64,000 bases of DNA, from the NCBI GenBank assembly GCA_903813345.2, contig CAIIXF020000010.1, positions 34,525,425-34,589,424 on the forward strand, read 5' to 3'. Below the pieces are notes generated by a model. It made no database searches. It was not told the DNA's origin and saw only the letters and a program-made list of their open reading frames with translations. Made by a program: the position numbers and the translations under genes. This document shows, in pieces, positions 46,001-57,830 of the stretch. Source of the DNA: Owenia fusiformis (lineage: Eukaryota; Annelida; Polychaeta; Sabellida; Oweniidae). Numbering within the stretch: the stretch's first letter is position 1; every line of letters starts with the position of its first letter.

Positions 46001-49000
46001 AACTGTTAACGTTTTAGAATTGGGACACAATATATGATTTGATAATAGAACAATACATGTATATGTCTTACTCTAAACTCGGTGGTTTGTTTGTTAGTAT
46101 GTTTTCTTAACAGCTCAATAACTGTTGTATTAATAAGGCGTTATACTATGAAAAAAAGATTGAACGATGTAGGCATAGGCAGAGGGAGTATCACACTACC
46201 CTACCACGTGAACACATTTAAAAAGAATACAGGGTACAGTTAAGTTGCAAATAGAGCGGGTATTCTTTGTCCTTTTCCATAGGACTTTTCTGGTGATAGT
46301 GCGTTGCAAACTGCTCGATGAATCTATACAATGTAAAATCTAGTATTCCCCTCCAGAACTATGGAAATAAACAAAGGTCCTCCATTTGCAACTTCACTGT
46401 AGCCTGTATTCCTTTTAAAGAAATACGGGCTACAGTATCGGGGTATAGTAGTTTGATTTTTCAATATATCACTAATCTAGCTTCTTTCCTTGAAAAAACA
46501 TGAGTTTTGATGTACGTATATCAAACATGGGCCACTGCACTATATTGAACCAGGGTGCCGGTGTTACATAATGTGATTTTATGGGCCATCATACAACCAC
46601 CTCTTGCCCACTTTATTCATGTTTTGGATTACAGTTTATACACAATGCATAAACAGCATGAAACAATCATTTCTACTTGTGGATTAGATTTGTATACATC
46701 TCTTTGTGAACTGAGTGTTATGTTCAATATGTGAAAATATCATGGACTTAAATTGTACTTATATTTATAACCTGACCACATTTGCATATGTTCAACAACT
46801 GACTGAGTGATCGAGTTCATCAAACAATGTTCGTAATAGAGGTCATGAACTTTGCTTTATTCATAATCCTATTTCTGCAACTGACTCATATTATGCATCT
46901 TATTATATAATATTATATGATTTATTTTGATTAGCAGTGTCTCATAAGCCATTGGTGGCTCGAGGCTTTTTGGATGATTGTACAGATGTATATGTATGAA
47001 ATTAAGCATGCGACACTTAAATAAAAAACAATACAATATTAAGCTTATAAACTTGCTGATCATATGATTTTAATATTTTAATACTACATGATACTCATAT
47101 CAAAATACCAATGTATTTGTGAACAACTCTTACGTTTGATATTGTACGAATTTTCTGATTTGCTGTAGTAGTCGTAAATGCAACATATAACAATGTTTTG
47201 TTACTTTGTGTCATATGAAAAATAAATTCGTACAAAGATGAGTTTTATTTCGTTTGTTATTCAATGTAGAATACACGTTGTACATTATTTCATGTATAGG
47301 ATATTGACAATAATCAGACTATCGTATTACAATACAGAAGAATAAAAGAGATAATGATATATGCATTCTAATTTGAGATTGACATGCGTAAAGGTATCAA
47401 TATTTTATCTAGTATTTCATTTTATCCCTCCCATCCCATCCCACCCGCTCATCAGCAATCCCCAGAAAATTCGTTCGGTGCTTTTAAATGTTAATAGTTC
47501 GGTTGAGTTTTAAAAATAAATCTTAAGCACTTTAAATCTAGATAAAATATTCATGATTTGATTGTGATTATCATTTCTAATTATTACATGACGGTTCCAT
47601 TACATTCAATGCGTATCTAATCCTCATAGTTTATACTCGATTTTCGACAGGTAAAGGTAATATATCAACCCTCGGTCCCTACTATTTCTCGTGTAGATAT
47701 ATTGCATAACTTTCTCAGATATATCCTGTATATTAAATACATTAAATAACATTATATATGTTAGTCTCAGCCTAGACAGTATATATATCAATTTTATTGG
47801 ATAATGCCATGGGCTTTCCCACGATAATGCGTAAATTCGAATGAACTTGAAATGAAATTCAACATCCAAAATGTGTTAATTTGATCATCCACCGTGTAAC
47901 TAAAAGCATATTCATGGCCTATTTGCCTTAAAATACGATTGTGATTATGATTTCGAATTCTGTTCTCCATATGTAAAATCTAGAAACATAACAGAGTTAA
48001 GTTACACGAAATTCAGCCAACTTGAACATGAAGTCTTGTCAATTTACTTAATCGTTGATTGATTTCTAGGTTTATTAGAATTAAAAGAACGAACGTTTCA
48101 TCAAACGAGTCCTATATTCAATATCTATTCGTTGGGCCCATTCTTTAAATGTTACTATATTCTTTTAACTTTAAAAGTATCTGTTTAGTGCTACTTAAAC
48201 ATATATTCATTATTTTTATCCGCACAACAGTATCAAACGTTAATGCACAACTAGCCATGCCAAGACATGGCCACTACCCTCGTCCAAAGTAAAATACAAG
48301 GTCCTCATTCTTTAATGATTATGTTTCAATTGATTTAGTTTAGTGATTTAAATGTAGGAAAATGAGTCGCTGTGATGTCATATCTGGCGCAGCAATTTCA
48401 GAGTCACTGCAAAAAATTGAAACATCAGTCGGATCATAAGACTAAATAAAAAAGCTATTTAGGGATGAATAACATTCGGTGAAATCCGTGATATCGTTAT
48501 ATCATTCGTTAATTGTCAAAAGTGCGCCCATTTCTCGGTGCACGCAGATATAAGGCGGCCAGACTGGGCATACACAAAATGTATTGTATGTGCTCCTTAG
48601 GTTGCACTCGGGTGATATCAACATCGAACACACACACGTTTAAGATACACAGAGATAATTAAGGGATGAGTGACAAAGGGATGTTAAAAACAGGTGGCTA
48701 TTGCAATTGATATTTTAATGTAACTTTAGTATGTAAGAATCTTTTCATCAATAAAAATAACATCTTAGATATTACAGCTACATGTACAATGTGAGTGTAT
48801 TTAAAAATGTAGTACATAGCTAGTTCCATCTATAAAGATGTCTGATGACAAAAAGCTCAATTTTCCTTGATGTCGTGGTCAATGGGACTTTAACACGTGA
48901 ACTAATGTTTTTTATTTTTTTGTTTTAAAGTCACTTATAGCAAACCTAATCTAACAATTATCTCACTATATGCTTATGACATATTCATGTATACGTTGTT

Positions 49001-49451
49001 TGTCTTTTTTTCAAATCAACCCACGGAAATATGCAATACACCAAGTTAAAAAAGTGGTACGAATCATAAAAGCGACGTTGGGTGTTTCACTAGTAATTTT
49101 TATATGAAAAATCTAGAAATATTACCCAAATTAAACTATGACTATTCAAAAGAAGACATTCAAATCTATATTATGTAAAAAAAATCAAATTTGTCCGAAG
49201 CAGGGATAACGCTCAATTAGAGTGACGAACTTTGTTCTCCAAACCGAGAATGGTCTTTTATGAAAAAAGTTATGAAAACACATCACCAGATCATGTAAAG
49301 CTGTTTTACCTAAAATATCGTTTTATCTTCACCCTTCGATTGGATTTCATGAAAAAATATCGACGCTCTAACATGTAGTTTTAATCACACGCAGGTATCT
49401 GGTTTTATTGCGTGTAGAATGTATCGATATCAGGACCGCTACATGCCAGTG
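43006..49451. other. spacer of the 9.3-kb element
   Basis: This 6.4-kb AT-rich stretch has no ORF of recognisable family on either strand. It holds three ~185-bp repeats (44970-45400), a 14-bp-stem hairpin at 46409-46436 (CTGTAGCCTGTATT / AATACGGGCTACAG) and GACATTTCC-type short repeats at 43270-43410. Otherwise nothing was recognised. Confidence 0.5.
44970..45405 (+). repeat. three ~185-bp units with a CCGGTAGCCGACAGGCG hairpin
   Basis: The core TAATCCGGTAGCCGACAGGC occurs at 44975 and 45160, and with TTATCC at 45344. In the first two units it is followed 50-80 bp later by an inverted partner (CTTCCGGCTACCTGATTAA; CTTCCGGATTAACC), so each unit can fold. CATTTAAATATGAA follows in the first two units. 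Confidence 0.75.
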
Positions 49452-50887
49452 ACCTTGCTCCTTTCTGTCGTATTAAAAAAGCAAAAATAACATATCACGG
49501 TGGGGTGCGAACCACTCGCCTGGGACTTGGTTATTCACTAGTACCATAGGCGTTCATCTATTCTGGATACAACTGACGAGTTGTATTTACGTGCAGTCAA
49601 AAGTGAAGATCATTTTGAATTGACGCTCGGTATAAATATTTAATACTTTTATCCTTTCGTATCGGTTGCACGTTAGCCTCATGGCTAACGTGCCTAGCTT
49701 CCATGCTCTAGGTTAGTCGATCGAGACCCGTTCATGGCGAATTTTTTGATTTGCTTGTTGTAAAGATATAATAAGTAGGGCAAAATCCAGAAAAAGTAGA
49801 TCAAAAATACTCCAATGGAGTATAAAATTGTCACCAGGATTCCGAAATGAGACGAATGTAAACTCGTTAAATCTCGGTAGATGAAGTAGGTCAGAAAATC
49901 CGGATTAATCCGAACAAGGTTCGGAAATCTTCGTCATAAGAAGTAGATCAAAAATACTCCAATGGAGTATAAAATGGTCACCAGGATTCCGAAATGAGCC
50001 GAATGTAAACTCGTTAAATCTCGGTAGATGAAGTAGGTCAGAAAATCCGGATTAATCCGAACAAGGTTCGGGAATCTTCGTAATAAGAAGTAGATTAAAA
50101 ATACTCCCAATGGAGTATAAAATTGTCCCCAATATTCCGAAATACGACGAATCGAATCGGCAAACTTCGGTAAAATAATGAAGTGCATAAAAACCGAAAT
50201 GATCCGATGAACGTTCGGATAAAATCGTGAACAGGTGTCAGGGGTTTCCCCTCATCTTTCCCCACATTGTTCTAAAAGCCTTATATGGATTTATCACGTA
50301 ACACTCAAAATGACGTTCCTATATGGTTCTATGGGTTCGAACACGTGACCAAATATACCAAATAAAAATTTTACCTTGACCACTGGATGGGATTTCATAG
50401 AAAATATCCAAGAAAACCTATCCTCGTGATCCTTAAATCACTTAAATTCGATCATTTTATTTTCACCCCTTGATGGAATTTTATGAAAGAAGTCATGAAA
50501 ACACATCATCATGTAAGGGTTTTCACCTAAATTAGCTCGTTTTATCTTGAGCCTTCAATTGAATTTCTTGAAGAAATATTTTATGAAAAAATATCATCAT
50601 GTTATGATTTGTATTTAAATAAGACCGTTTCATCTAAATACTTGGATAATATTTCATAAAAAATGCACTTTAAAATTTTTCAGAATTTGCCTTAATTTAT
50701 CAATGTAATGAAAGTATAAGATTAACTCTCAAATAGCGTTCTATTTTAACCTTTTTATTGAAATCAATACAGGACTCGCTCTCTAAATATCCAATAAAAA
50801 TTCAACCCTTGGATGTGATTTCGTTGGAAAAAAAATATGTCAAGTCCAGAATCAAATGATTTGTCCAGAACCTCTTAAGATCCTGTT
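49452..50887 (-). repeat. right terminal inverted repeat (1,436 bp)
   Basis: Inverted copy of 41551-43005. It carries the same hydrophobic ORF on the - strand (49934-50188) and the tRNA-like modules at about 49500-49565 (-) and 49672-49738 (+). It differs from the left arm in subrepeat number and scattered substitutions. Confidence 0.85.
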
Positions 50888-50891
50888 AGTT

Positions 50892-53520
50892 ATTGTTTTT
50901 GGATTATCCTAATCCCAAAGTAATCAAGTTTTCCTTTTTAGAGGTAGATCATCCCTTGCAATAAATTGTAATTTTGCCATAAAAGCTGAAATAAAATGTT
51001 GCATTTTTGGTGAAAATTGCGTCCGAATTAGGGAAAATTTGGTGAAGATGGTTGGATTAGGAGGTGTCTCACATATTCGATCAAAATTTGCCATGCAAAC
51101 ATGTTAGTCTACTTTACTGGCCCCCCTTGCTGTAACAAGGGGCACAAAATACATTAAAACGTAAACATAAACCAATTAGTCACTTCACTATGAAAGTGAG
51201 GGGTGTTAGCAAATGTGTATTAGCAGAATACGATGTGTGCATGGACTAACACAATATCAGTGGTCATTTACTGTGTCAACTTAGTAACCCTTGCATATCG
51301 TGCTCACTCAAGTATTGAATAATTTTTTTATGATCTAAATGTTTGTGGTTCATAAAAAAGGTGATATATTTTAGTTAGAAATACATTTATAAATATATTC
51401 ATTTAAACAGCACTAGAATGCGGGAAGAAAGAGCAATGGTGACAAAATCCAGACAGAATTTTCCGTAAGGGTTTCAAACATTTCTGGACACGATCATACA
51501 TGTACTTCATGTGTACTGTTATTTTTAGTACTGTATTTATAGATATAATTTCACGTATTAAAATCATATTTTCCAGCAATGACGTCAAATTCGGAACCAC
51601 ATCCATATCACATTTTCTTCAATAACTCCAAACATGTGTAAACATTGACCATGTGCATATAAATTCAGATTTCACGAGCTCTTTCCTATTCTAGTACCTC
51701 ATACACCCCTGCATGGATTTGAGTTGGATTCGCCTTTTATACGTGAGCCGATACACATCGCAAACGCTGATTGGATAAAGATTGCGAGAATCTTTAAAAG
51801 ATAATCCATTCAACTTGATTATCATCCTACTGTTTTTGTTTTTGTAGTTAAAGTATTCTTCGAACTAAAGATATAGCCCTTTGAAAATGGCTTGCCATAT
51901 CTTACGTGCACCTTTACGATCCCTGAGACTAAAATCATCGTTACTCATATTTGTATTACTATGTGTTTCAAAATATATATTCTTCATTCTAACATCAAGG
52001 GATCAAGAAACGTTAACATTTTTGTTCGAATTTTTACTAATTTTATAAGACCCAAGACGTTAATCAAATAGCATATTTCCGATAAATTAGGTTATCATTA
52101 TGTAAAAATAAATTATAAATTCAATGTAATTTTCAGTGGTTAATTAATGTAATTACATAAATGCGCTCATTAATTTTTAACAAAATTGTGTGAATTATTT
52201 TAAAAATTCTAAAATTCCAAACATATTAGGTTTTTACTATTTGAAAATGTTATCTAAAGAATTCATTACTCTCATCGCCAGGGGTCAAAAAAGAAATAAT
52301 TGCCTATATTTTACAAAACATAAAACAATTATAACTACAGTATGTAAAATATATATCTTTTTGAATGTTATAGAGGTATTAGAACATTTATATATTCAAA
52401 GGGCAAGTCTTATCGTGTATTAGAGACATATGGAATCAAACGCCTTTCATTTCTCTTTCGACGTTACTGCTGCATATCATCACATTTTCTGATGGTTATA
52501 TCTTCCTAGACATTACAGCTGGCTACCATTACATTTCTGGGGAAAAATCAAAACATTTTAGTCAAAGCTTGATATATTCGACCAGGTCTTGATAGTTGTT
52601 GTTTAAACAAATGAGCAATATTCATCTCGGGGCAAAATAAGTTTAGCCACAGTCAGGCGAGGATGAGCAATAACCCCTCTTTTATTGATAGTTAGCCCCT
52701 GACGATGACAGCCCAAGTCTCAGTAAAGTCTCCAAGTCTTAGTAATTCCATACCATGGATTATTTGGTCATAGGAAAATTAATTGCATCTGCCAAAAGGC
52801 CTCGGCTGTTATTTTTCCTGGTAACCAATACTCATAATTTATCCCTAACTTAACAAACACATGTATAATGCATTTTAACCGACGTCTGCTGAATATGTTT
52901 GAACAAATACAGACATAACTTCCTAATATAAAAGATACATTATTAATGTAAAAAACCAAGGCAATAAATAAAACGAGGATAATCAATCTAATCAATAAAA
53001 ATAGTTTGGGTAATCGACATATTAACAAATGCTGGATAATCAAACACGTGAAAGGCATAAAAAAATTGAAAAGTAAAGTTCGTTGATTAATTTCAAAATA
53101 AACATTCGATGACCGTAACAACTGATTGAACTTTAGATATATAGAATATATATAATATATATAAATATTCGTCGATTATTGTCTGACATAGAAATACTTT
53201 TCAAGAAAATAGTCTTACCTTTCTATTAGGATGGGTTCATGTGCCAAAAATAGCTGATCCGTGAATATACATGTATATCCATTTGAAAATTGGTAGCAAG
53301 AATTTTGTTTTGGAGGCCATGTTTTTTTGACAGTCATGACAGGAAATGTCATGATTCTCAAAATGAGCATTAATTCTGAATTTGGCTTAGAATATTTACT
53401 CAGATATGTATTCTAATATTATTAGCATGATTATTGACTACTATTTAATAATTGTGGTGTAGTGGAAAAACTTTTTTCTAAAACTAAGAATGAATAGAAA
53501 AAGATACAACGAGTAAATCA
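50892..53520. other. intergenic stretch without supported features
   Basis: AT-rich. No exon resembling the missing first half of the vWA domain, no RNA gene and no bounded repeat was recognised. There is an (AT)n-like patch at 53140-53165 just before the SINE. Confidence 0.4.
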
Positions 53521-53522
53521 AG

Positions 53523-53640
53523 CTGAGGAAATGGCAGAGTGGTTAGAGCAGCAGGCTGTATCATTATTTTGCAGGTTCAAATCCCGGCCATGGCAACTAA
53601 TTTTCTTTTTTCTGAGCCACAATATATTTTCTTTATCTCT
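53523..53640 (+). mobile_element. tRNA-derived SINE head
   Basis: TGGCAGAGTGGTTAGAGCA at 53532-53550 fits a pol III A box, and GGTTCAAATCC at 53574-53584 a B box, 31 nt apart. Acceptor and T stems do not pair well, so this is a degraded tRNA-derived sequence rather than a tRNA gene. A pyrimidine-rich stretch follows. The end of the element is not defined. Confidence 0.6.
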
Positions 53641-54355
53641 TTTTATATAAAACAGTGTCATATTTACTACTTTTTGGGGTTTTAAAATATAGGTAAAATG
53701 TCTGTGTGTGGCTTTTTAATTGTTTGATGATAAGACGAAAACTTGCGATTCAAATATTGAAGTGAGAAATACCCACTCCAGGAGTGACGCTGGCTTCATT
53801 GGAGAATATCGATGTTGCATTCCGGCTGTCAATCCTCCTTGACGTGAACGTGTAGAATTATTGTCCTATTTGGAAGATTTCTCCCATTTGTACTGTTTAC
53901 TAAGCCGACTGATTATAGGTATACGGAAATAATTGTAATTAGGTCCCTGGAAAAGTAAATCGTGAGCGGGATAGTAATCCCAGGGGGTCGAAATATTACA
54001 CGCTCGAGTACAGGTTCTCTTAAAACATAAAACTTAACCTTCCAATAATATTGATGGTTTCCTCGTCTTCCAAACTATTTGTTCGCGAACGTGTAGATTT
54101 TCTTCAACATGTGATACTAATTACTGCCTCACGTTTGTGGGAAAATCTCGTGGACATTCTGCCTAGATGAAATGAGAAAGGAAAAATCAAGCCTTCGAGG
54201 TTGCGATATTTTGTTACTGAAACGTAACGGTAACTAGCTTAAAACGTGCAGTACCAGTTTTACTAAGATATACATGTACTAAAATGCATTATATCGGAAA
54301 TATCAATTTTGTATCTGTTGTTAGTTTCCAAAGAATATTCAATATTTTATTTTAG
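53641..54355. other. sequence upstream of the vWA exons
   Basis: Searched by eye for the vWA metal-site motif DxSxS in an exon context. None was found. No other feature is supported. Confidence 0.35.
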
Positions 54356-54496
54356 CTTTTGAATGTAGTCCAAAATATGGAAATGAAACCCAAGGAACAT
54401 AAGCACGCACGAGAAGTTTCCTTCAATCCACGGTGCGGTGCTCGTAAGGGCAAGAAGGAAAGATTTCCATTTGCGTTATGCCACTTGGGAGAAAAA
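54356..54496 (+). CDS. von Willebrand factor A domain exon (central part)
   Basis: A TATTTTAG acceptor and a GTAATA donor bound 47 open codons, phase 0 at both ends. The frame joins the next exon without change. The segment HAREVSFNPRCGARKGKKE aligns with the usual vWA stretch in which an 'ARE..F....GAR.G' helix and loop precede the VLIVVTDG strand. The middle (KERFPFALCHLGEK) is less typical, so this exon is less certain than the next. vWA domains bind extracellular ligands, often through a metal site; the DxSxS part of that site would lie in an upstream exon not found here. Confidence 0.6.
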
Positions 54497-54656
54497 GTAA
54501 TAAACTTTTGTTAGTTCTAAACACATTGAAGAAGGATTCGAAACGAATTCGAAGGTTGCAAATTGAAGGAACTGTTTTTGTAACTTTTTCAAAGTTTTGT
54601 CTTTGATAATAGATAATAATTTAATATAAATTGTTAGTTTCACTATTGTATTTTAG

Positions 54657-54953
54657 AAAGTGTTAATTGTCGTTACCGATGGTAAAACGCATCCAGTGGA
54701 TAAAAGAGGAGACAATGAATATATGGCTAAAGCCAACATAAGAGCCAACATAAAATCATATGTAGTTGCACTCCCCGATATGATAGCAGGAGGATTTATT
54801 GGACACGATGAATGGAACGCAATCGCAACTGGCAATATTGGTGATGAAGAAGGAGTAATAGATCCCAATGTATATGCACTTGACACTTTTGATCACTTCA
54901 GAAATATCATTAGCAGAGTCGTCAACAAAGCATGTATGACTATTATAACATAA
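54657..54953 (+). CDS. von Willebrand factor A domain exon (C-terminal part)
   Basis: After an ATTTTAG acceptor the frame reads KVLIVVTDGKTHPV, the conserved vWA core strand and the TDG metal-site loop. ANIKSYVVALPD (the next core strand), WNAIATG, and DTFDHFRNIISRVVNKAC (the closing helix and cysteine) follow. This order is diagnostic for the domain family found in collagens, matrilins and invertebrate matrix proteins. The frame runs to a TAA at 54951-54953, so this may be the last exon. Alternatively splicing occurs at GCAT before GTATGA (about 54934). No signal peptide or other domain can be seen. Whether the gene is intact is unknown. Confidence 0.8.
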   Translation, partial: KVLIVVTDGKTHPVDKRGDNEYMAKANIRANIKSYVVALPDMIAGGFIGHDEWNAIATGNIGDEEGVIDPNVYALDTFDHFRNIISRVVNKACMTIIT

Positions 54954-55390
54954 TAATGTCATCACATGAATTCTTATTTGACACACCCATTCTTGACTAT
55001 CATCTGAATGTAACAAATGTTTTTGTCATTGATATGAAATGTATTTATCCTAGATCAAGAAAATACAATATTTAAATGAAGATGTTTTTACAAAAATTAA
55101 CATAGCTGGTTAACATAACTTACTAATGTAGACTAATGTGCTCACAAGGTGAAAAAAAGACGTCACAAAATGAGAACAGTATTACAATCTGTAGAATTGT
55201 TCATAAACAGTTCTACAAATGTTCTATTGCTATGTTCTGAAACATTCATTCTCATGAGATCATTCTAGAATATAGAGATTGAATAACTGAAAGTTCATGA
55301 ACATTTAAAAGACATACATTTCTGCTTGGTGAGTAAATTATCTAAAGTCTATGCTGAACTATTACTTGTGCAAGCATTGAAAGAGAAATC
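54954..55390. other. 3' flank of the vWA exons
   Basis: No clear poly(A) signal or further exon was identified. AT-rich sequence. Confidence 0.35.
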
Positions 55391-55391
55391 A

Positions 55392-56106
55392 AAGGAGCAT
55401 GTAGGTTATCGCAAACAATTTCAAACGATTCTAACTTGAATTATGAATATTTTCTGATCATGAACATGTGTGTATCTTTCAGATCCATTCATTATCTTCA
55501 AGAAAAGTATATATAATGATAATTTAGTTATCAGACCTAAGTGATATTGAAGGGGCAATGGACCAATCAACATACTTTTTCAAAAATGTTGACTAAATTT
55601 TCACCAAAAATGCAACCTATTATTATATTGTTGAATGCATAATTAGAATGTGCTTTGAGACATGTTCGATTTCCTAAAGGGAAAATTTGATTGCTCCAGG
55701 GACTTTAAAGATATTCAATTTGGATGACCAAAATGAACTGAGACCAATGGATAGCATGAGATTTTTCAATGGAGAAATAACATGGGGAACACTTATCTTA
55801 ATGCAATTAAGTTTTTCTTTCAAGAACTATTTGATACATCAAAATAAAGAATAGCAATGCATTAAACTTTGTAAAAAATGATTGCATTTTTGGTGAAAAT
55901 GGGGTCAACATCTTTGAAAAAGTGTGTTGATTGATTAATTGCTAGTTAAATATCTCCGAGTTTGTTTGAATTTATTATTACTGTGGATAATTTTCTTTGA
56001 GATAATGAATTGATCTAAAAGATAAACTTGTCTTCATTGTCAGAAAATAGTCATAATCCAAGATATAACCTTCTGAAATTGTTTGCGATAACCCACATGC
56101 TCCTTT
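55392..56106. mobile_element. foldback MITE-like element related to the one at 571-1263
   Basis: The left AAAGGAGCATGTAGGTTATC, followed by GCAAACAATTTC, is inverted at 56065-56106 (GAAATTGTTTGC, then GATAACCCACATGCTCCTTT). Inner blocks (CTTTTTCAAAAATGTTGAC; TTCACCAAAAATGCA) also recur inverted. The middle (about 55700-55790) shares a GACCAAAAT...CAATGGATAGCATGAG block with the intron-1 foldback. Confidence 0.65.
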
Positions 56107-56977
56107 CATGAACGACAAATAGAACAAATTGTAACTGGACAAAAACACATGAACTGCTCATGAACTATTTTTAAAATTTACATGAAGAAAATATCAATTT
56201 ATTGTTTAAATATTGAATATTCCCAATCTTAACATTACAATCAATGTCAAACCATCTTGATTGGTACATCTTCTTAAATGAGCAAAAAATGTGTATTATT
56301 GTTCATTTTTTCACATCATTTGCTTTTAAAAACCATTACAACCCTGCGATATAATAAGTTTCTACATAAGCAATAAATCAGATTGTCTTTGATAAATCTA
56401 AACACAAAATACCATTTGTAAAATAAATAAGCCAGCAAATATCACATTTAAATACTGACAAAATTGACAAAAATGATTTATAGGATCGGAGGTTAGGCTA
56501 AATAATACAAACTGACTATTAGTGCCCAGCAATGTAAGCAAAATTAATACTACATCTTTTTTGTATAATTTTATTTTATTTAGAAGAATACTCACTCATT
56601 TTATTTTTATTTTCAAAACGTTTTCAACATTTAATCATCACGGGATATTACCACAGTGTGTATACTCAAGAGCCTTGCGTTTAGAAGAGGAATTTACTCT
56701 AGAATATACAATACGTAATACTAATATATTCAAATACTTATACATCAAATACTAATTTCTTATTTTAATTATAAACAACTATGGCTTGGAAAAACATATA
56801 CAAGTATTCCACGTTTACATATACTGTACATTCACAACCAATAAATTATGGACAAATAATACTTCTTAGCCTGATAAATGCAAGAGAACAAATTAAAGTA
56901 AACAAAAATTATAACAACAATAAAATAAACATTTAGAGCGGAATACGAGGTATTGCAACATGGCATTAACATGACAT
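56107..56977. other. intergenic stretch without supported features
   Basis: AT-rich sequence with no convincing coding potential on either strand. Confidence 0.35.
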
Positions 56978-57147
56978 CAGGCCCGTAGCCAGGGGGGGGG
57001 GGGGGGGGGGGTTGCGGGATTCAGGCGACCCCCCACCCCCTGGCCAAAATTTCTTTCAAAATCATGCAGTTTTTCACCATTCTGACTATTTTTGAGAGAT
57101 TTTTGGCTAAATTTGCCAAAGTGAAAAAAAATCTGGCTACGGGCCTG
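56978..57147. mobile_element. 170-bp hAT-type MITE
   Basis: The inverted termini CAGGCCCGTAGCCAG and CTGGCTACGGGCCTG are perfect over 15 bp. This end type (CAGGCCCGTAGCC) is common in short hAT-family elements of aquatic animals. An 8-bp target duplication could not be confirmed. It contains an 18-20-nt G run. Confidence 0.65.
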
Positions 57148-57830
57148 TAACAACTTGATTAACATTACTTTAAATGATTTCAAAGTGTAACAAGTTGTCA
57201 CAGACAGAGTGCAACCTGCCAGTTTATTCTGAACACATGTGTAAAAGACAGAGACCATAATAATATGTCTCAAATTCTTGGTCTTCACATAATAACTTAA
57301 ACTGCCAAGTTGATACCATTTCAAAAGAAATGACTTCATCATGATATATGGCATTTTATAATGTATTCAGAATATGGATATAATGAGAAAACTAATTTTC
57401 ATGGTTCACTCTGTTTGAAGAGTTCTCAGTACACATTTTGGCTAAAATAGTTACATATTTAAAATATCACTAAAGTGTTATATACTATGCTATAGGCATT
57501 CTAAAATCTCGATGCTTGCATTCTCGTTATTATCTTCTACACCATGCCAACAACACTGAAAGTGTTAAATAAAATTGAGATTTTTACCCTTTTCAATCAA
57601 CTCACCATATAACCCTCTCACAATGAAAAATGATTTTATGATCTCAATTATTTAAAACCCTAAGATCTACTAGTTTATAAAACAAACGTACAAGATGGTC
57701 CAAAAAATGGGACACTCGTATTTTAAAAATAAATATTGATTTTCTTGATGAAAAGAATGAGCTCATATCATGATGGTCTAAAAACAACATAATTGGATAA
57801 TGCGATGTCAACGTCTGTGACTACCATGTT

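Larger units (their letters stand above)
41551..50887. mobile_element. 9.3-kb transposon-like element with ~1.45-kb terminal inverted repeats
   Basis: The left arm 41551-43005 and right arm 49452-50887 are inverted copies, mostly identical by eye with small indels. The outer ends are AACAGGATCTTAAGAGG and its complement. Both sides carry AGTT (41547-41550 and 50888-50891), a 4-bp target duplication. Each arm holds a TTCGG-rich subrepeat region and two tRNA-like modules. The 6.4-kb spacer has no ORF resembling a transposase, integrase or polymerase. It could be a non-autonomous foldback element, but no known superfamily can be assigned. Confidence 0.75.

Noticed and set aside
41551-50887. Maverick/Polinton element
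   Set aside because: It has long inverted arms, but no polymerase, integrase or capsid-like ORF, and a 4-bp instead of 6-bp duplication.
53523-53597. Functional tRNA gene
   Set aside because: A and B boxes are present but the acceptor and T stems do not pair.
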